A stretch of DNA of 64,000 bases from Niveispirillum lacus. GTDB lineage: Bacteria; Pseudomonadota; Alphaproteobacteria; Azospirillales; Azospirillaceae. Under the pieces are notes generated by a model that was not told where the DNA came from, made no database searches, and saw nothing but the letters and a program-made list of their open reading frames with translations. The stretch covers positions 124,001-188,000 of the forward strand of contig NZ_NOXU01000030.1 of assembly GCF_002251795.1 (NCBI RefSeq), given 5' to 3'. Below, in pieces: positions 20,180-27,378 of this stretch; the stretch's first letter is position 1; every line of letters begins with the position of its first letter. The position numbers and the translations under genes were made by a program.

Positions 20180-20988
20180 GGTTCCACCATTGTTTGGCCG
20201 GTGGTTGAGATGGATCGGGCGGACCGTTCGGCAAGCGTTTCCAGGCGAACGGGTGGATCGGGGCGCCGATGGAACATGGCACCTTTGCGCCATAGTTTCA
20301 GCGCTTCCCAATGGATGCCGGCAATCACCTTCAAGGTGACCAGCGGGTGGCGGGCAAGGGCCGACCAAAGGCTACGGGTGGACAGGTGCCGACGTTGCCC
20401 TGTTTGTGTGGCCACCAACAACGGGCCCGCGGCATCGTCATAATGGATGTCGATCCCGATATGGTCCCCAGGCAGCGAAAGACGGAAGCGGTAGCCCCCC
20501 TCAATATCGAAAAAGGGCGACACGTGAAATTCCTTGGCATGCGCATGGTTCAGCAGACCATTCGGTGTCGGGATCACATAGCAATGTTGGTCGCCGAAAG
20601 TGTTCTTCACTTCGTACACCACACCGCGCAGGTCGCCGTCCGGCCCAAAGCCATAGAAGATTGACAAAGGATTGAAGCCATAACCAAGGACCCGCGGGAA
20701 ACAGAACAGCAGGATACGCCCCCCACTCAAATGCACGCCTTTGTCGGCCAGCACACCCTCAACCCACGGTCTCAACGGCGAGCCATCGCGTCGCCCATGG
20801 TCTCGGTCAAGGATTGAGAGAAGGCCGGGCCGGTTATGTGTCAAGGGTGATGGCAGATCATCCAACCGGTCGATATCCAGCAGCAGCGACCAGACTTTAT
20901 AGCTGAACGCGTGCCGGAAGGGGCGGTAGCGGGCGTGGAACACCCGGCAATGATACAGCGCGTGGGTCTGGCCGTCCGCTGCCACCAT
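20176..20988 (-). CDS. DUF1365 protein
   Basis: 270 residues from ATG 20988; a GTG at 20997 that overlaps the upstream stop (GTGA) is an equally good coupled start. Characteristic strings: LYHCRVFHARYRPFRHAFSY at the N-terminus, FCFPRVLGYGFNPLSIFY, and VKNTFGDQHCYVIP with NHAHAKEFHVSPF. It has no clear membrane segment. The family (COG3496) almost always occurs between an FAD oxidoreductase and cfa, and is thought to act in making modified membrane fatty acids, but I know of no defined reaction. Confidence 0.88.
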   Translation of the reverse strand: MVAADGQTHALYHCRVFHARYRPFRHAFSYKVWSLLLDIDRLDDLPSPLTHNRPGLLSILDRDHGRRDGSPLRPWVEGVLADKGVHLSGGRILLFCFPRVLGYGFNPLSIFYGFGPDGDLRGVVYEVKNTFGDQHCYVIPTPNGLLNHAHAKEFHVSPFFDIEGGYRFRLSLPGDHIGIDIHYDDAAGPLLVATQTGQRRHLSTRSLWSALARHPLVTLKVIAGIHWEALKLWRKGAMFHRRPDPPVRLETLAERSARSISTTGQTMVEP

Positions 20989-20993
20989 GCCGG

Positions 20994-22328
20994 TCACTCC
21001 GCGGCTGCTTTGAAAGGCTTGAGCGGTCTGGCATTGCGCCCGGCGGGGGAGACGTCTGTAACACTCCACGGCCGCTTGGCGCCAAGCGCTTCGGCCACGG
21101 CCAACCCTGCCGACAACCCGTCCTCATGAAAGCCATATCCAAGATAGGCACCGCAGAACCATGTTCGACGCACACCCTGAATGCGTGCCATCTCGCCTTG
21201 CGCTTGGATGGCTGCGGCATCGAACATCGGATGATCATAGATGAATTCTTTGATCTTGTATTCCGGCCGTGGCGGCTGGATCGGGTTAAGGGTCACAAAC
21301 AGTGGGTTTGCTTCGTCAATGCTTTGCAGCTCGTTCATCCAGTAGGTGACAGCCACCTTCGCATTGCGGTCGCGCGTGCCGTTGGCCAGATAGTTCCAGG
21401 CCGACCACGCCTTGGGCCGTTTGGGCATCAGGGCTGGGTCGCTGTGCAGGTGCGCACGGTTCAACTGATAACGGAAGGACCCCAGTACCCGCTTTTCTTC
21501 CTCATCCGCATCGGTCAGCATCGCCAGGGCCTGATCGGCATGGGCGCCAATGATCACCTGGTCGAACTGGCTTTCCTGCCCGTCCGTATCGCGCAAGATG
21601 ACGCCGGCCGGGGTGCGTCGCATGGCGATGATAGCACGATCGGTGTGGATGCGACCGGACAGCGTCGCCGCAAGCACCCGGACATAGGTCCGACTGCCGC
21701 CCTTGACGGTGAACCATTGCGGGCGATTCTTGATCTTGAGCAGGCCGTGATTCTGGAAAAACCTGACAAAACTGTGCGCCGGGAATGCCAGCATTTCCGA
21801 GATGGTCGATGACCAGATCGCGGCGCCCATGGGCAGCAGGTGATCATAGATGAACCGATGACCATACCGGCCGGCATCCAGATATTCGCCCAAAGTCATG
21901 TTGATGCCGGAGGGATCGCGCAGCAGCTTCGGGGCTTCCCGATAGAACCGCATAATATCGCGCAACATCAGGTGATAGGTGGGCGACAGCAGGTTACGTT
22001 TCTGCGCGAACATGCCGGCCAGATTACTGCCCGAATATTCCAGCCTGCCGCGATCCAGACTGACCGCAAAGCTCATGGTGCAGGGGATGGAGGGTACGCC
22101 CGTATGGGCAAAGAGCGCCAGCAGGTTGGGATACGTCGCCTCATTAAACACAATGAAGCCGGTATCGACGGGGATCGTCTCCCCATTTTTGCCCGTGACA
22201 TCCACCGTGTTCGAGTGGCCGCCCAGATAATCATTCTGTTCGAAAAGTGTGACGTCATAGCCGTGGCGGTTCAGCAGCCAGGCTGCGCTGAGACCCGAGA
22301 TGCCGGCACCGATAACCGCGATCTTCAT
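20994..22328 (-). CDS. FAD-dependent oxidoreductase of the cfa/DUF1365 cluster
   Basis: 444 residues. The N-terminal Rossmann motif MKIAVIGAGISGLSAAWLL (GxGxxG), then the acidic E of FEQNDYLGGHSNTVD, bind FAD. The C-terminal half has WFCGAYLGYGFHEDGLSAG, the second FAD-contact motif of the amine-oxidase/phytoene-desaturase superfamily. This matches the COG2907 group of predicted NAD/FAD proteins. It lies between phr and DUF1365, 24 bases downstream of the photolyase stop. By context it may oxidise or desaturate fatty acyl chains handled by cfa; that is inference. Confidence 0.88.
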   Translation of the reverse strand: MKIAVIGAGISGLSAAWLLNRHGYDVTLFEQNDYLGGHSNTVDVTGKNGETIPVDTGFIVFNEATYPNLLALFAHTGVPSIPCTMSFAVSLDRGRLEYSGSNLAGMFAQKRNLLSPTYHLMLRDIMRFYREAPKLLRDPSGINMTLGEYLDAGRYGHRFIYDHLLPMGAAIWSSTISEMLAFPAHSFVRFFQNHGLLKIKNRPQWFTVKGGSRTYVRVLAATLSGRIHTDRAIIAMRRTPAGVILRDTDGQESQFDQVIIGAHADQALAMLTDADEEEKRVLGSFRYQLNRAHLHSDPALMPKRPKAWSAWNYLANGTRDRNAKVAVTYWMNELQSIDEANPLFVTLNPIQPPRPEYKIKEFIYDHPMFDAAAIQAQGEMARIQGVRRTWFCGAYLGYGFHEDGLSAGLAVAEALGAKRPWSVTDVSPAGRNARPLKPFKAAAE

Positions 22329-22352
22329 GGAAATATCCTTCTTTCAGGCCAA

Positions 22353-23822
22353 CTATACCGGATCACTGCTGCGGATTGTTGCGAAAGCATCCAGTGCGCG
22401 CTGCCGTCCCAGTGCATGATCAATGATCGGCGCAGGATAGTCACGGCCAAGTGTAACCCCGGCCCCACGCAGCACCACGGGCGGTGCTGTCCATGGGGTA
22501 TGGATATATTTGTCCGGCATATGTTTCAATTCAGGCACCCACTGGCGGACATACCGACCGTCCGGATCGAATTTCTGTCCCTGGAGAACAGGGTTAAACA
22601 CCCTGAAATAGGGGGCCGCATCGGCGCCGCATCCCCCGATCCACTGCCAACCCGCAGCGTTGTTGGCGAGATCAGCATCGACCAGCGTGTCCCAGAACCA
22701 GCGCTCGCCCGCCTGCCAGGGAAGCAGTAGATGTTTGACCAGAAGCGACCCGACAATCATCCGTACTCGGTTGTGCATCCAGCCGGTCACCCAGAGCTGG
22801 CGCATGCCCGCGTCAACAATGGGATACCCGGTCTGCCCCCGTTGCCAGGCGGCCAATGACGTGTCATCGCGGGTCCAGGGGAAGGCCTCAAATGACGCGG
22901 AAAGGGGACGTTCGGGCAGGGTAGGGAAGTGATACAGCAGCGAATGAGAAAATTCGCGCCAGCCGATCTCGCGCAGAAAACTATCTATCTGCACCTTGAA
23001 GGTTTCGTTAACCGACTCGCCTGCCATCTTGGCGGCGTTCCAGATCTGGCGGGGCGATATCTCCCCAAAATGCAGATGCGGTGACAGCCGTGAGGTCCCG
23101 TCAATGCCGGGTACATCACGGCCGAGCGCGTAATTGGCAGCGCCATTGCTCAGGAACTGCGCCAAACGCACCGCCGCCGCTCTTTCCCCAACACCCTCCC
23201 CGTCGGACCAGGCACGCCGCAGCCCGGCGGCCCAGTCGGGCTTTGTCGGCAGAAGCTGCCAATCTGCGAGGGCGTCGCCTGTTAAATCGCCTGGCCAGGG
23301 CAACAGTCGGTCCGGCGCGGGCAAGGGCCGGTCAGGGGCCGTGACAGCCAAAGCGGCGCGCCAATAGGGCGTGAAAACTTTATAAGGCGTTCCCTGACCG
23401 GTCAGCACTTCCCAGGGCTCGTTCAGCAGCGCAGCCTTGAAGCTGGTGGCCATAACCCGGCCCTTTAAGGCGGCCTTGAGACGCGTGTCGCGGTCGACTG
23501 CATACGGTTCATAGCAGCGATTCCAGACCAGTTCTGCAGCCCCAACCTGTTCTGCCAGATCAGCGATCACCACATCCCCTGGGCCGCGGCGTAACAGCAG
23601 GGACAAGCCGCGCTGCCGCAGGCTGTCGGACAACTGCGTCAGGCTGTGGTGTAGCCACCAGCGTGTCGCACCGCCTGCTTTCCAGATGCCGGGGGTGACA
23701 TCATCCAGCACAAATACCGGTATGATTGGTCGACCGCTTTGCGCTGCATGATGCAGGGCCGGGTTATCGGCGATGCGCAGATCCTGGCGAAACCAGACAA
23801 TGATGGGTTGGGAAACAGTCAT
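22353..23822 (-). CDS. phrB: Deoxyribodipyrimidine photolyase
   Basis: ATG 23822 gives 489 residues. The N-terminal alpha/beta antenna domain begins IVWFRQDLRIADNPALHHA. The C-terminal helical FAD domain contains GTSRLSPHLHFGEISPRQIW, FLREIGWREFSHSLLYHFP, WQRGQTGYPIVDAGMRQLW, and WMHNRVRMIVGSLLVKHL, including the Trp and Arg/Asn signature of class I CPD photolyases. It repairs UV-induced cyclobutane dimers using blue light. It is the first gene of the minus-strand stress operon and lies behind the candidate ECF promoter at 23866-23893. Confidence 0.93.
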   Translation of the reverse strand: MTVSQPIIVWFRQDLRIADNPALHHAAQSGRPIIPVFVLDDVTPGIWKAGGATRWWLHHSLTQLSDSLRQRGLSLLLRRGPGDVVIADLAEQVGAAELVWNRCYEPYAVDRDTRLKAALKGRVMATSFKAALLNEPWEVLTGQGTPYKVFTPYWRAALAVTAPDRPLPAPDRLLPWPGDLTGDALADWQLLPTKPDWAAGLRRAWSDGEGVGERAAAVRLAQFLSNGAANYALGRDVPGIDGTSRLSPHLHFGEISPRQIWNAAKMAGESVNETFKVQIDSFLREIGWREFSHSLLYHFPTLPERPLSASFEAFPWTRDDTSLAAWQRGQTGYPIVDAGMRQLWVTGWMHNRVRMIVGSLLVKHLLLPWQAGERWFWDTLVDADLANNAAGWQWIGGCGADAAPYFRVFNPVLQGQKFDPDGRYVRQWVPELKHMPDKYIHTPWTAPPVVLRGAGVTLGRDYPAPIIDHALGRQRALDAFATIRSSDPV

Positions 23823-23865
23823 TCTGACAGGGGGGCCTGGGCTGTAAACATCAGATTTTACTGAT

Positions 23866-23893
23866 GATACGTCGGTGTGTTGGCTTTGGATCA
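23866..23893 (-). promoter_or_regulatory. Candidate ECF (ECF11/RpoE-ChrR type) promoter for phr operon
   Basis: Read on the minus strand: TGATCC (23893-23888), a 16-base spacer, CGTATC (23871-23866). This resembles the -35 TGATC / -10 CGTA promoter pattern recalled for ECF11 sigma factors that answer singlet oxygen. The predicted start lies about 36 bases before the phr ATG. No ECF sigma or anti-sigma gene is present in the window. Confidence 0.6.
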
Positions 23894-24054
23894 CTCCGCC
23901 GACTATCCTCATGCACTGAATTTTTTCTGATGCCGCAGTTGATCCTGGCTTCGGGGATGCTACATGCCGTAACGATGGCGGCAATTTTCCCCTCCCCCAG
24001 AGCAGCCGACCATCCTCCCAAACCCCCGGATGCCTTCCCCCAGGTGTCCGGGGG

Positions 24055-24771
24055 TCATCCTTTTAATGCTGCACGGTCCCTGTGCGTCGTGAGATCGGCG
24101 GCAAGACGATTGCTTGGCAGGGGGAAAAGACGGCCCGTTCCCATCATCCATGCCTGGAACGGGCGCTGCAAAAGCCCAGTGATGGCTGGGTGCAGCACGT
24201 TAAGCCCCCCCGTATAGGCACCAAAAGCCGGAAGAATCATTCGCCGCCCGTCTGTTGCAAAACATCGTGCGCTGATCCGTTTGCCACGGACAATGGCTGC
24301 TGCCTTGGGGTGATAATGGCCGGAGATTTCACCCCTGCTCGCGCCTGCTTCTGGCACTGCCTGGTGCCTCAGGACCAGTGGACCCTCCCGCAACTCATCG
24401 GCAATGACGCGGCCTCCCCAGCCCGGTGGCGGTGCCGGATCGTGATTACCGGCAATCCAGACCCACGCATGGGCGGAGGTCAGCGCCTTGATGCGCCGGC
24501 CATCGGCCGCCGATACCCGTCCGGCGGCGTCCCGGTCATGAAAACTGTCGCCCAGACAGATTACCTGCGTGGGGTTCCAGCGCTGACAAAGCGTTTCCAG
24601 CCGGGACAGTGTGGCCGCCGTGTCATAGGGCGGCAGGAGTTGTCCGCTTCGTGCAAAGGCGGACCCTTTCTCAAGATGCAGGTCGGCGACCAGCAACCAG
24701 CCGCGCGCTGGCCAGAACAAGGCACCAGCCGGATCGGCCGTCAGTGACGCGCCATTTAGAAGAATGTCCAT
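24055..24771 (-). CDS. pdeM: Ligase-associated DNA-damage-response endonuclease PdeM
   Basis: 238 residues of the calcineurin-like metallophosphoesterase fold. Metal-binding motifs in order: ADLHLEKG (29-36), GDSFHD (74-79), GNHD (108-111) and GHYHPKA. Length and the early LLVADLHLEKG match the PdeM family. PdeM genes normally cluster with an Lhr-type helicase, a ligase and an exonuclease; here none of them is adjacent. The downstream gene (leftwards) is the photolyase operon, another DNA-repair function. The family call is solid; the physiological pathway is unproven. Confidence 0.88.
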   Translation of the reverse strand: MDILLNGASLTADPAGALFWPARGWLLVADLHLEKGSAFARSGQLLPPYDTAATLSRLETLCQRWNPTQVICLGDSFHDRDAAGRVSAADGRRIKALTSAHAWVWIAGNHDPAPPPGWGGRVIADELREGPLVLRHQAVPEAGASRGEISGHYHPKAAAIVRGKRISARCFATDGRRMILPAFGAYTGGLNVLHPAITGLLQRPFQAWMMGTGRLFPLPSNRLAADLTTHRDRAALKG

Positions 24772-24782
24772 CGACCGAACTT

Positions 24783-25205
24783 TCAGACCAGGGTCACTGC
24801 TCCATCCTGGGCGAGAGGCCAGAAGGGATTCAGCGCGATTTCCCAGTAATGACCATCGGGATCGGCGAAGACACCGCTATAGCCCCCCCAGAACTGGTCG
24901 GCGGGTGCCCGCACCAGACGCCCGCCCTGCGTCAGCGCGAAGGAGACCAGACGGTCGACCTCCGCCTTGCTGCGCACATTCTGCGCTAGCATGGTGGGGC
25001 CGTGTGCCACCTTGCCGGCATCGCCTGCGATCTCATCCTCATACTTGTCGGCGGACAGCAGGCCCAGGCCCATCCCGCCCATCTGGAAATAAGCGAAGCC
25101 AGGCTGACTACCCGCGCAGGCTTGCCATCCCAGCCCTTCATAGAAGGTGCGGGAGCGCGCTACCTCGGCAACGCGCAAGGTGACAAGGGTGATGCGCTGT
25201 TCCAT
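24783..25205 (-). CDS. VOC (glyoxalase-fold) family protein
   Basis: ATG 25205 gives 140 residues; upstream in-frame starts exist but the fold begins at ITLVTLRVAEVARSRTFYEG, the first beta-alpha unit. A second half (PTMLAQNVRSKAEVDRLVSF ... FADPDGHYWEIALNPFW) completes the paired VOC barrel. DPDGHYWEI supplies the usual C-terminal metal-binding Glu. Reported activities in this superfamily range from glyoxalase to dioxygenase and antibiotic sequestration, and nothing here selects one. It lies 11 bases upstream of pdeM on the same strand, so they are probably co-transcribed. Confidence 0.82.
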   Translation of the reverse strand: MEQRITLVTLRVAEVARSRTFYEGLGWQACAGSQPGFAYFQMGGMGLGLLSADKYEDEIAGDAGKVAHGPTMLAQNVRSKAEVDRLVSFALTQGGRLVRAPADQFWGGYSGVFADPDGHYWEIALNPFWPLAQDGAVTLV

Positions 25206-25409
25206 GAAGCGGGTCCTCAGGCGGCGGGGCTGCCGCCATTCACCCACACTGGTCACAAAACCGCAAGGGTGGCGGTCAACAAGCCCGCCTGTGGCCCCCA
25301 TCCCTATGGTGCTGGCCGCGTTACAAGTACCAGCCATTGAATTCTGGAGGCCAGGACCAAGTCGTACCGGCAATTGTGCGCCTGCGAATTGGGTCCTGTT
25401 TATTGCCCC

Positions 25410-25438
25410 TTTCAAGGAATTGAAACTTTCTCTACAAT
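25410..25438 (+). promoter_or_regulatory. Candidate promoter with operator-like inverted repeat
   Basis: TACAAT at 25433-25438 is a good -10 box. Seventeen bases upstream, TTTCAA at 25410-25415 could act as a weak -35 element; the same hexamer is one arm of the perfect inverted repeat TTTCAA-GGAA-TTGAAA (25410-25425). It lies 29 bases before the GTG of the next gene. Overlap of palindrome and -35 suggests repression. Confidence 0.45.
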
Positions 25439-25467
25439 AATTCAGTTGGATAAGTCTGAGGCTTCTT

Positions 25468-26085
25468 GTGCTCAACGGCATCATAGAGCTGATCCGGTTC
25501 GCAGTGATCACGTTCCTGGCGGCTGTTGCTGCCAACGTGGTTGTGTCGCTGGTTGCCTATGTCTGGGCGAAGATCATCCGGGTACAGGGGCATGAGTTGG
25601 AACTGCGGGGGCGCCTGGCACGGTATGCCCGCATCGCCACTGGCTTGACCAACCGGGTGGAAGCACGCAAGAACACGGCCGCCGGTGCCGCCACTCACCT
25701 GTTCACCGCCCAGCGCCATGAAAAGCAGTTAAAGAGCCGGATTCGGGAATTGGAGAAATGCCCGCATCGTTTTGTTCGCATGATCGGGGCTGAGCAATTT
25801 CCCAACAAGCCTTACGAGTTTCTGGTCATCAACAGTTCGGTGTCCCATCAGGTCAAACGCGGTGAACGCCATCCCTTCTACGACAGTAGTTGGGCACAGC
25901 CCTGTCCTGTCCATGTCTGGGCGCGTGGCCCGGAGGAAGCAAAAGCCGAGTTTGAGCGCGTTTATCCCAAGGCATCCGGCTTCAAGGTTGTTTACGTTCA
26001 GCCGTTGACCGGAGCCGCCGCACCCAAGGATAGCGGCGATAGCGAAGGGGTGGAGACTGCCACCTCGGAAGTGGAGCCAGCATGA
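25468..26085 (+). CDS. Membrane-anchored protein of unknown function (pair member 1)
   Basis: 205 residues from GTG 25468. One N-terminal membrane segment (IIELIRFAVITFLAAVAANV with VVSLVAYVWA, about 5-33), then a basic helical coiled-coil region (about 40-95), then a globular C-terminal domain (about 105-185) with KPYEFLVINSSVSHQV, PVHVWARGPEEAKAEFERVY and GFKVVYVQPLTG. The tail is acidic. It overlaps the next gene by four bases. The two C-terminal domains look alike (see next entry). I do not recognise the family. Confidence 0.75.
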   Translation: MLNGIIELIRFAVITFLAAVAANVVVSLVAYVWAKIIRVQGHELELRGRLARYARIATGLTNRVEARKNTAAGAATHLFTAQRHEKQLKSRIRELEKCPHRFVRMIGAEQFPNKPYEFLVINSSVSHQVKRGERHPFYDSSWAQPCPVHVWARGPEEAKAEFERVYPKASGFKVVYVQPLTGAAAPKDSGDSEGVETATSEVEPA

Positions 26086-26657
26086 GCGGCTTCTCCATGG
26101 CCTTGATGCTGATGATTGTGTTCCTGTCGGTGAAACCCACCGTCATCAAGGCGAACCGCAGCCTGAAAGAGGCCCGCAGGGCCATGGTAGAGTTACGGCG
26201 GCGTCAGCATGCGCTCAGCACCAAGATCCGCTCCCTGGCACGCGAGAGTTTGGGTCAGCGCCTCACGGCCGGACAAGACGACCATGAGGCGTTCGAACTG
26301 CAATCCCGGACAGATCATCTCCAGCGCACCATCGAACTGCTGGAGGCGGAAGATCGCCGTGTGCTGGTCATGGATGAACGGCGCGGACTTTCCGAAACGG
26401 GGTGGATTATTTGCGTACGGCGTCGGCCCGAAGCGGCGTCGCCGCTGGAGCCCAGCAACATCACCCGGCTGTGGGATGAGGGCCGTTATGTGTTTTTCTT
26501 CGCATCTGACATGGCGCGGGCGCGCCGTAAGGTGCTGCTGCGCTTCTCTGAGGAAGGTGGATTTAGCATCGTCGATGTGAAGCCGCATGAAGGCGATCTG
26601 TCTGATCCGCCGGCCCTGGGGGCGCACAATTCTGACAAACAGAAACAAAGCGCCTGA
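26082..26657 (+). CDS. Membrane-anchored protein of unknown function (pair member 2)
   Basis: 191 residues; the ATG overlaps the previous stop (ATGA), so translation is coupled. The layout repeats that of the upstream gene: a short N-terminal membrane segment (MSGFSMALMLMIVFLSV), a basic coiled coil (about 22-105), then a domain with TGWIICVRRRPEA, YVFFFASDMARARRKVLLRF and GFSIVDVKPHEGD. WDEGRYVFFFASDMARARRK lines up with WAQPCPVHVWARGPEEAKAE of member 1, and GFSIVDVKP with GFKVVYVQP. An old duplication that may form a heteromeric complex at the inner membrane is a reasonable inference. No family is recognised. Confidence 0.72.
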   Translation: MSGFSMALMLMIVFLSVKPTVIKANRSLKEARRAMVELRRRQHALSTKIRSLARESLGQRLTAGQDDHEAFELQSRTDHLQRTIELLEAEDRRVLVMDERRGLSETGWIICVRRRPEAASPLEPSNITRLWDEGRYVFFFASDMARARRKVLLRFSEEGGFSIVDVKPHEGDLSDPPALGAHNSDKQKQSA

Positions 26658-26761
26658 AAAGGCTTCTGTGCTGGACCTTGCTGTGGTGCTTGCAGCCCGG
26701 TTGTCACGGTCTATTCAGGGCTGCGATGTGCTGGGGCAACGGCCTCGCCCAGCCACCAGCA

Positions 26762-26998
26762 TCAGGCCGTGATGTCGATGAGATAGCCGCGATATTGCAC
26801 GGGCTGCACAGGTTGCAATGTGACCGGGGGAACTGGTGCCAGGTTACGGTCCGGCAGCCGGGCGGCTGGTGCTGGCTGTGGCGGCGGCGGTGCCGGTGCC
26901 GGATCGGCTGAGCGACGACCGGGAGCGCCCTCCGGTGCCGGCGGGGAGGGGGCGGTGTAGCTACCGGTACTGCCGTTGGAGATGCCGTTGATGGCCAT
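26762..26998 (-). CDS. Small Pro/Ala-rich protein
   Basis: 78 residues from ATG 26998 (an ATG two codons upstream is also possible). The start is MAINGISNGSTGSYTAP, then a Pro/Ala-rich middle, and an ending VQYRGYLIDITA. No signal peptide or membrane segment. The ribosome-binding site is weak. The non-repetitive ends argue for a real protein, but the middle is low complexity, so it remains doubtful. No function can be offered. Confidence 0.45.
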   Translation of the reverse strand: MAINGISNGSTGSYTAPSPPAPEGAPGRRSADPAPAPPPPQPAPAARLPDRNLAPVPPVTLQPVQPVQYRGYLIDITA

Positions 26999-27185
26999 GA
27001 TCAAGCACTCTGGCGAAGCTGTTGAAGATCATAGCGTGTATGGGTCAACCACAGTAGCGCACTTTGCATGCCGGGCAGGCTGCGCCGATGCGGTGACCGC
27101 AGGGCTGGTGATGCATTCGTGGATGCCACAAATGGCACCAGCATCTGCTGCCAAAACAGGCACGGTTGGCGGGCTGTGGTCGGTC

Positions 27186-27221
27186 AAAAAAACGGCCGGA
27201 AAACCATATGGTTTCCGGCCG
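27186..27221 (-). terminator. Intrinsic terminator (minus strand)
   Basis: Stem CGGCCGGAAA against TTTCCGGCCG around a small palindromic top, one bulged base, directly followed on the minus strand by seven T residues. It ends either the LysR gene transcript or the candidate small RNA. Confidence 0.85.
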
Positions 27222-27343
27222 AGTTGAACAGGGAGGCTTCACGTCTGGGAGACGCTGGGTCAAGGACCCAACCCCGACCGGGTAAATCGGGGCGAAACAT
27301 CGCTGCTGCGCCGCAGCAGCGATGGCCCAAGATTTAAGCATCC
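27186..27343 (-). ncRNA. Candidate structured small RNA with intrinsic terminator
   Basis: On the minus strand a perfect TATAAT (27355-27350) would start a transcript near 27343. Five hairpins follow: 27324-27298 (11-13 bp arms), 27292-27272 (CCCCGA/TCGGGG), 27270-27256 (TGGGTC/GACCCA), 27254-27242 (CGTCT/AGACG), and a terminator stem 27221-27193 (CGGCCGGAAA/TTTCCGGCCG, one bulge) followed by seven T (27192-27186). The only long unpaired part (27241-27222) contains CCTCCC, complementary to a Shine-Dalgarno. No -35 box is obvious. It could instead be the 3' end of the LysR transcript. No known family is recognised. Confidence 0.5.
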
Positions 27344-27378
27344 TGGACGATTATACCAGGGGTGAAGCCAAGCCCGAG

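Noticed and set aside
27045-27341. A 98-residue open frame on the minus strand over the RNA candidate
   Set aside because: The frame runs through four perfect hairpins and a terminator with a T-run. Its Cys/Pro-rich product resembles no protein.
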